A stretch of DNA of 64,000 bases, taken from positions 1,488,001 to 1,552,000 of the forward strand of contig NZ_JAJONE010000001.1 of NCBI RefSeq assembly GCF_024700075.1, in the 5' to 3' direction. Shown in pieces: positions 62,017-64,000 of the stretch (positions within the stretch are counted from its first letter, which is position 1; every line of letters begins with the position of its first letter). The notes beneath the pieces were generated by a model, which had not been told where the DNA came from, searched no databases, and saw only the letters and a program-made list of their open reading frames with translations. The DNA is from Hymenobacter sp. J193. GTDB lineage: Bacteria; Bacteroidota; Bacteroidia; Cytophagales; Hymenobacteraceae. The translations under genes were made by a program, and so were the position numbers.

Positions 62017-64000
62017 GATACCTGAGCCGCTTCGTGCTGGCCGAAGCCGATGATTCTGTTTACTGGGCCATTTGTCCACTCGTGGCGCAGGGCCGCCGTG
62101 CTGGCCGAAATGACCGTCTGCCCGTTGTGGCGCACTGTAAGCTGGTTGTCCTGCGTCACCACGCCGAGGCGGGTAGCGCGGGCGCCGAAGTGCTGCTCAA
62201 AAGCCACTACATCTTCCGGAGCCACTGTGGCAACGAAGCGCGAGTGCGACTCCGAGAACAGCTGCGCCGACAGACCTAGGCCAGTAGCGGGCAGTTCCAA
62301 ATCGGCGCCAAACCCATGACCAAACGTGGCTTCTGCCAAGGCAACCGCCAGGCCACCATCCGACAGATCGTGGCAAGATTGGATGAGGCCGTTGTCGTTG
62401 GCCTGACCCATCAGCGTGTAGAGGGCTTTGGCTTCCTCGAACCGCACTTTAGGTACGTTGGCGCCTAGCTCACCGAAGAGCTGGTAGAACTCCGAGCCGC
62501 CCAACTCGTCGTAGGTTTCGCCCAGCAGGTACACCACGTCGTCGGCTTGCTTGAAGTCGGAGGTGACAGTGCGGCGGATATCCTCTATTTTGGCGGTCAT
62601 AGAGTACAGGACCGTCGGCGGAACTGAAATCTTCACGCCATCGGCTTTGAAGTCGTTCTTCATCGAATCTTTGCCCGAGGTGAGCGGGATGCAGTAGGCT
62701 GCCGTGGCATCGCGCAGGGCTTGGCACATGCGCACCAGCTTGGCCAGCTTGTGCTTGCCATCGGGATTAGTGGTAGGGTCGTACACCGAGTCGGGCACGC
62801 AGAAGTTGTCGTTCACCGACCAGAAGTTGCCGTCGCCGTAGCTCAGGTTGGGCAGCTTCCCTCCCACCGCTACAATCTGGCGCACGGCCTCATCAAACGC
62901 GCCGGCCGACATATCGTAGGCGTCTATATCTCCAAAGCGGGGCAGGATACCGTTGCTCACGGCTACCCCTTCCCAGCTCTCGAAGTTGAAGCGCACCACA
63001 GCGGCATCCTGCGGGGCCTGCCCGGTTGCGCCCATCAGCGGCTTGATAATGGTGCGTCCTTTCACCTCGTGGTCGTACTGCCGAATTACCGACTCACGGG
63101 AGCAAATGTTGAGGCTGCCCAGCAGCTTAAACAGCACGTCCGTTGTAGAGACGCATAGTTCCGTCTCGTCGTTGCTGAGGTTGTTTGCCCAGGCGGCGCG
63201 GCTGGTGTCGTTCACCGGGGAGACGCAAATATGCGTCTCTACACCGTTCTGCCGAACTTCTATGGCGGGCTCCTGGGCCGTAGGTTTGGTCCACTCGGCT
63301 TCCAGCACTTTGCGCGGCACGCCGTTGTGCAGGAACTCCATATCGATGCGCGCCACCGACTCACCGTCGAAGCGCACGTCGAGGCTGCCATCGGCGGTGA
63401 AGTAGCCGATATCGGTTAGTTCCACTTCCATTTCCTGGCCTAGGGCCATCAGCTCGGCCATCTTCGCGGGCTCCACGGCCAGCGAGAAACGCTCCTGCGA
63501 CTCCGACACGAAGATTTCCCAGGGCCGTAGGCCAGGGTACTTCAGGGGCACTTTTTCCAGCTCCACCACGGCACCACCGCTGATAGTCGCCAGCTCCCCT
63601 ATGGAGGAAGATAAGCCGCCTGCACCATTGTCGGTGCTGCACTTAATCAGGCCGCGACGGGTAGCCAGGATCAGGAAATCCATGGCCAGCTTCTGGGTAA
63701 TCGGCGAGCCAATTTGCACGGCAGTAGCGGGCGAGGTTTCGTCTAGCTCAATAGAGGAGAACGTGGCACCGTGGATACCGTCTTTGCCCACCCGGCCCCC
63801 GGCCATGATGATGCGGTCCTGGGCGTCAATGTTCTTCTCCCACGAGTCGAGGCCAGCTAGTTGCATGGGCATCACGGCACCGGTGCCGCAGTATACCAGC
63901 GGCTTGCCAGCGTAGCGGTCATCGAACACAATGGCGCCGTTCACCGTCGGTACCCCCGACTTGTTGCCGCCATCCTCGATGCCCTTGCGCACACCTTCGA
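62013..64000 (-). CDS. purL: Phosphoribosylformylglycinamidine synthase PurL (5' end cut by window edge)
   Basis: About 662 C-terminal residues are visible and the frame is open at the right edge. ATP-dependent synthetase that makes FGAM from FGAR using ammonia from PurQ. Visible: DGGNKSGVPTVNG, QDRIIMAGGRVGKDGIHGATFSS, TDNGAGGLSSSIGE, NICSRESVIRQYDHEVKG, SYGDGNFWSVNDNF, LTSGKDSMKNDF and QSCHDLSDGGLAVALAEATFG. It carries an inserted ~35-residue linker encoded by two inverted palindromes (63145-63242). Split from purQ, unlike the fused ~1,200-residue form in many Bacteroidota. First visible gene of the operon. Confidence 0.94.
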   Translation of the reverse strand, partial: EGVRKGIEDGGNKSGVPTVNGAIVFDDRYAGKPLVYCGTGAVMPMQLAGLDSWEKNIDAQDRIIMAGGRVGKDGIHGATFSSIELDETSPATAVQIGSPITQKLAMDFLILATRRGLIKCSTDNGAGGLSSSIGELATISGGAVVELEKVPLKYPGLRPWEIFVSESQERFSLAVEPAKMAELMALGQEMEVELTDIGYFTADGSLDVRFDGESVARIDMEFLHNGVPRKVLEAEWTKPTAQEPAIEVRQNGVETHICVSPVNDTSRAAWANNLSNDETELCVSTTDVLFKLLGSLNICSRESVIRQYDHEVKGRTIIKPLMGATGQAPQDAAVVRFNFESWEGVAVSNGILPRFGDIDAYDMSAGAFDEAVRQIVAVGGKLPNLSYGDGNFWSVNDNFCVPDSVYDPTTNPDGKHKLAKLVRMCQALRDATAAYCIPLTSGKDSMKNDFKADGVKISVPPTVLYSMTAKIEDIRRTVTSDFKQADDVVYLLGETYDELGGSEFYQLFGELGANVPKVRFEEAKALYTLMGQANDNGLIQSCHDLSDGGLAVALAEATFGHGFGADLELPATGLGLSAQLFSESHSRFVATVAPEDVVAFEQHFGARATRLGVVTQDNQLTVRHNGQTVISASTAALRHEWTNGPVNRIIGFGQHEAAQVS
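63145..63242. repeat. Inverted palindrome pair inside purL
   Basis: Left copy 63145-63167 (GTAGAGACGCATAGTTCCGT plus CTC) and right copy 63218-63242, inverted (GGGAGACGCAAATATGCGTC plus TCTAC). The right one folds perfectly as GAGACGCA-AATA-TGCGTCTC. The reading frame of purL stays open across both, giving the ETHICVSP and ETELCVST segments. Confidence 0.8.

Overview
The window looks like chromosome of a high-GC member of the Bacteroidota, most likely a Hymenobacter-like cytophagalean (inference). The signs are an adjacent PorU-PorV type IX secretion pair, TamL/TamB, a SusC-like TonB-dependent receptor with a DUF4249 lipoprotein, a CBM20-CBM20-GH77 amylomaltase, TTG/GTG starts without clear Shine-Dalgarno sequences, and TAnnTTTG-like promoter boxes. 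About 47 protein genes are supported. No rRNA, tRNA, CRISPR array, prophage or complete insertion sequence was seen.

Layout. 0-7.4 kb: PorU (cut by the left edge), PorV, an M16-fold protein without its metal site, and a PA14-OmpA protein. 7.5-12.9 kb: a 41-codon gene, then a SAM-I riboswitch leading metH and metF, which are separated by a pair of inverted REP-like units. 12.9-15.3 kb: small TPR, TonB-like, lipoprotein and DUF2007 genes. 15.3-26.5 kb: a molybdenum cofactor locus (moeA, moaC, a mobA fusion, moaE, moaD, moaA, a MOT1-type molybdate transporter, moeB-rhodanese, fdhD), interrupted by an alpha/beta hydrolase and a lower-GC LRR lipoprotein segment that carries a decayed copy of the moaA 3' end. 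26.5-33.7 kb: an outer-membrane TonB receptor cluster. 33.9-37.6 kb: an FdhF/YdeP-type molybdoenzyme with a small companion gene, then two small membrane proteins. 37.7-45.4 kb: tamB-tamL. 45.7-53.7 kb: a zinc peptidase, malQ, a copper-chaperone-like HMA protein, a small secreted protein, a frameshifted ammonium transporter and its porin. 54.3-64 kb: a large purine operon on the minus strand (purL cut by the right edge, purQ, purC, two accessory genes, purD, purN, purF, purM).

How it fits together. The riboswitch should tie methionine synthesis to SAM. The Moco genes plus MOT1 and FdhD would supply and sulfurate the cofactor of the formate-dehydrogenase-like enzyme encoded about 8 kb downstream. 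The purine genes cover most steps from PRPP to SAICAR; purE/K, purB and purH lie elsewhere.

The least ordinary material is repetitive DNA. Inverted-arm elements fill several gaps between co-directional genes, reaching nearly from stop codon to start codon. Heptameric minisatellites of the form GTTNNNN recur across the purine operon, including inside the purM and purQ reading frames and at the purD/purN junction. A pair of inverted palindromes sits in-frame inside purL. Five tandem 22-bp units lie in the divergent moeA/moaC control region. Two genes (amt and the LRR lipoprotein) are broken by single-base slips in homopolymers.
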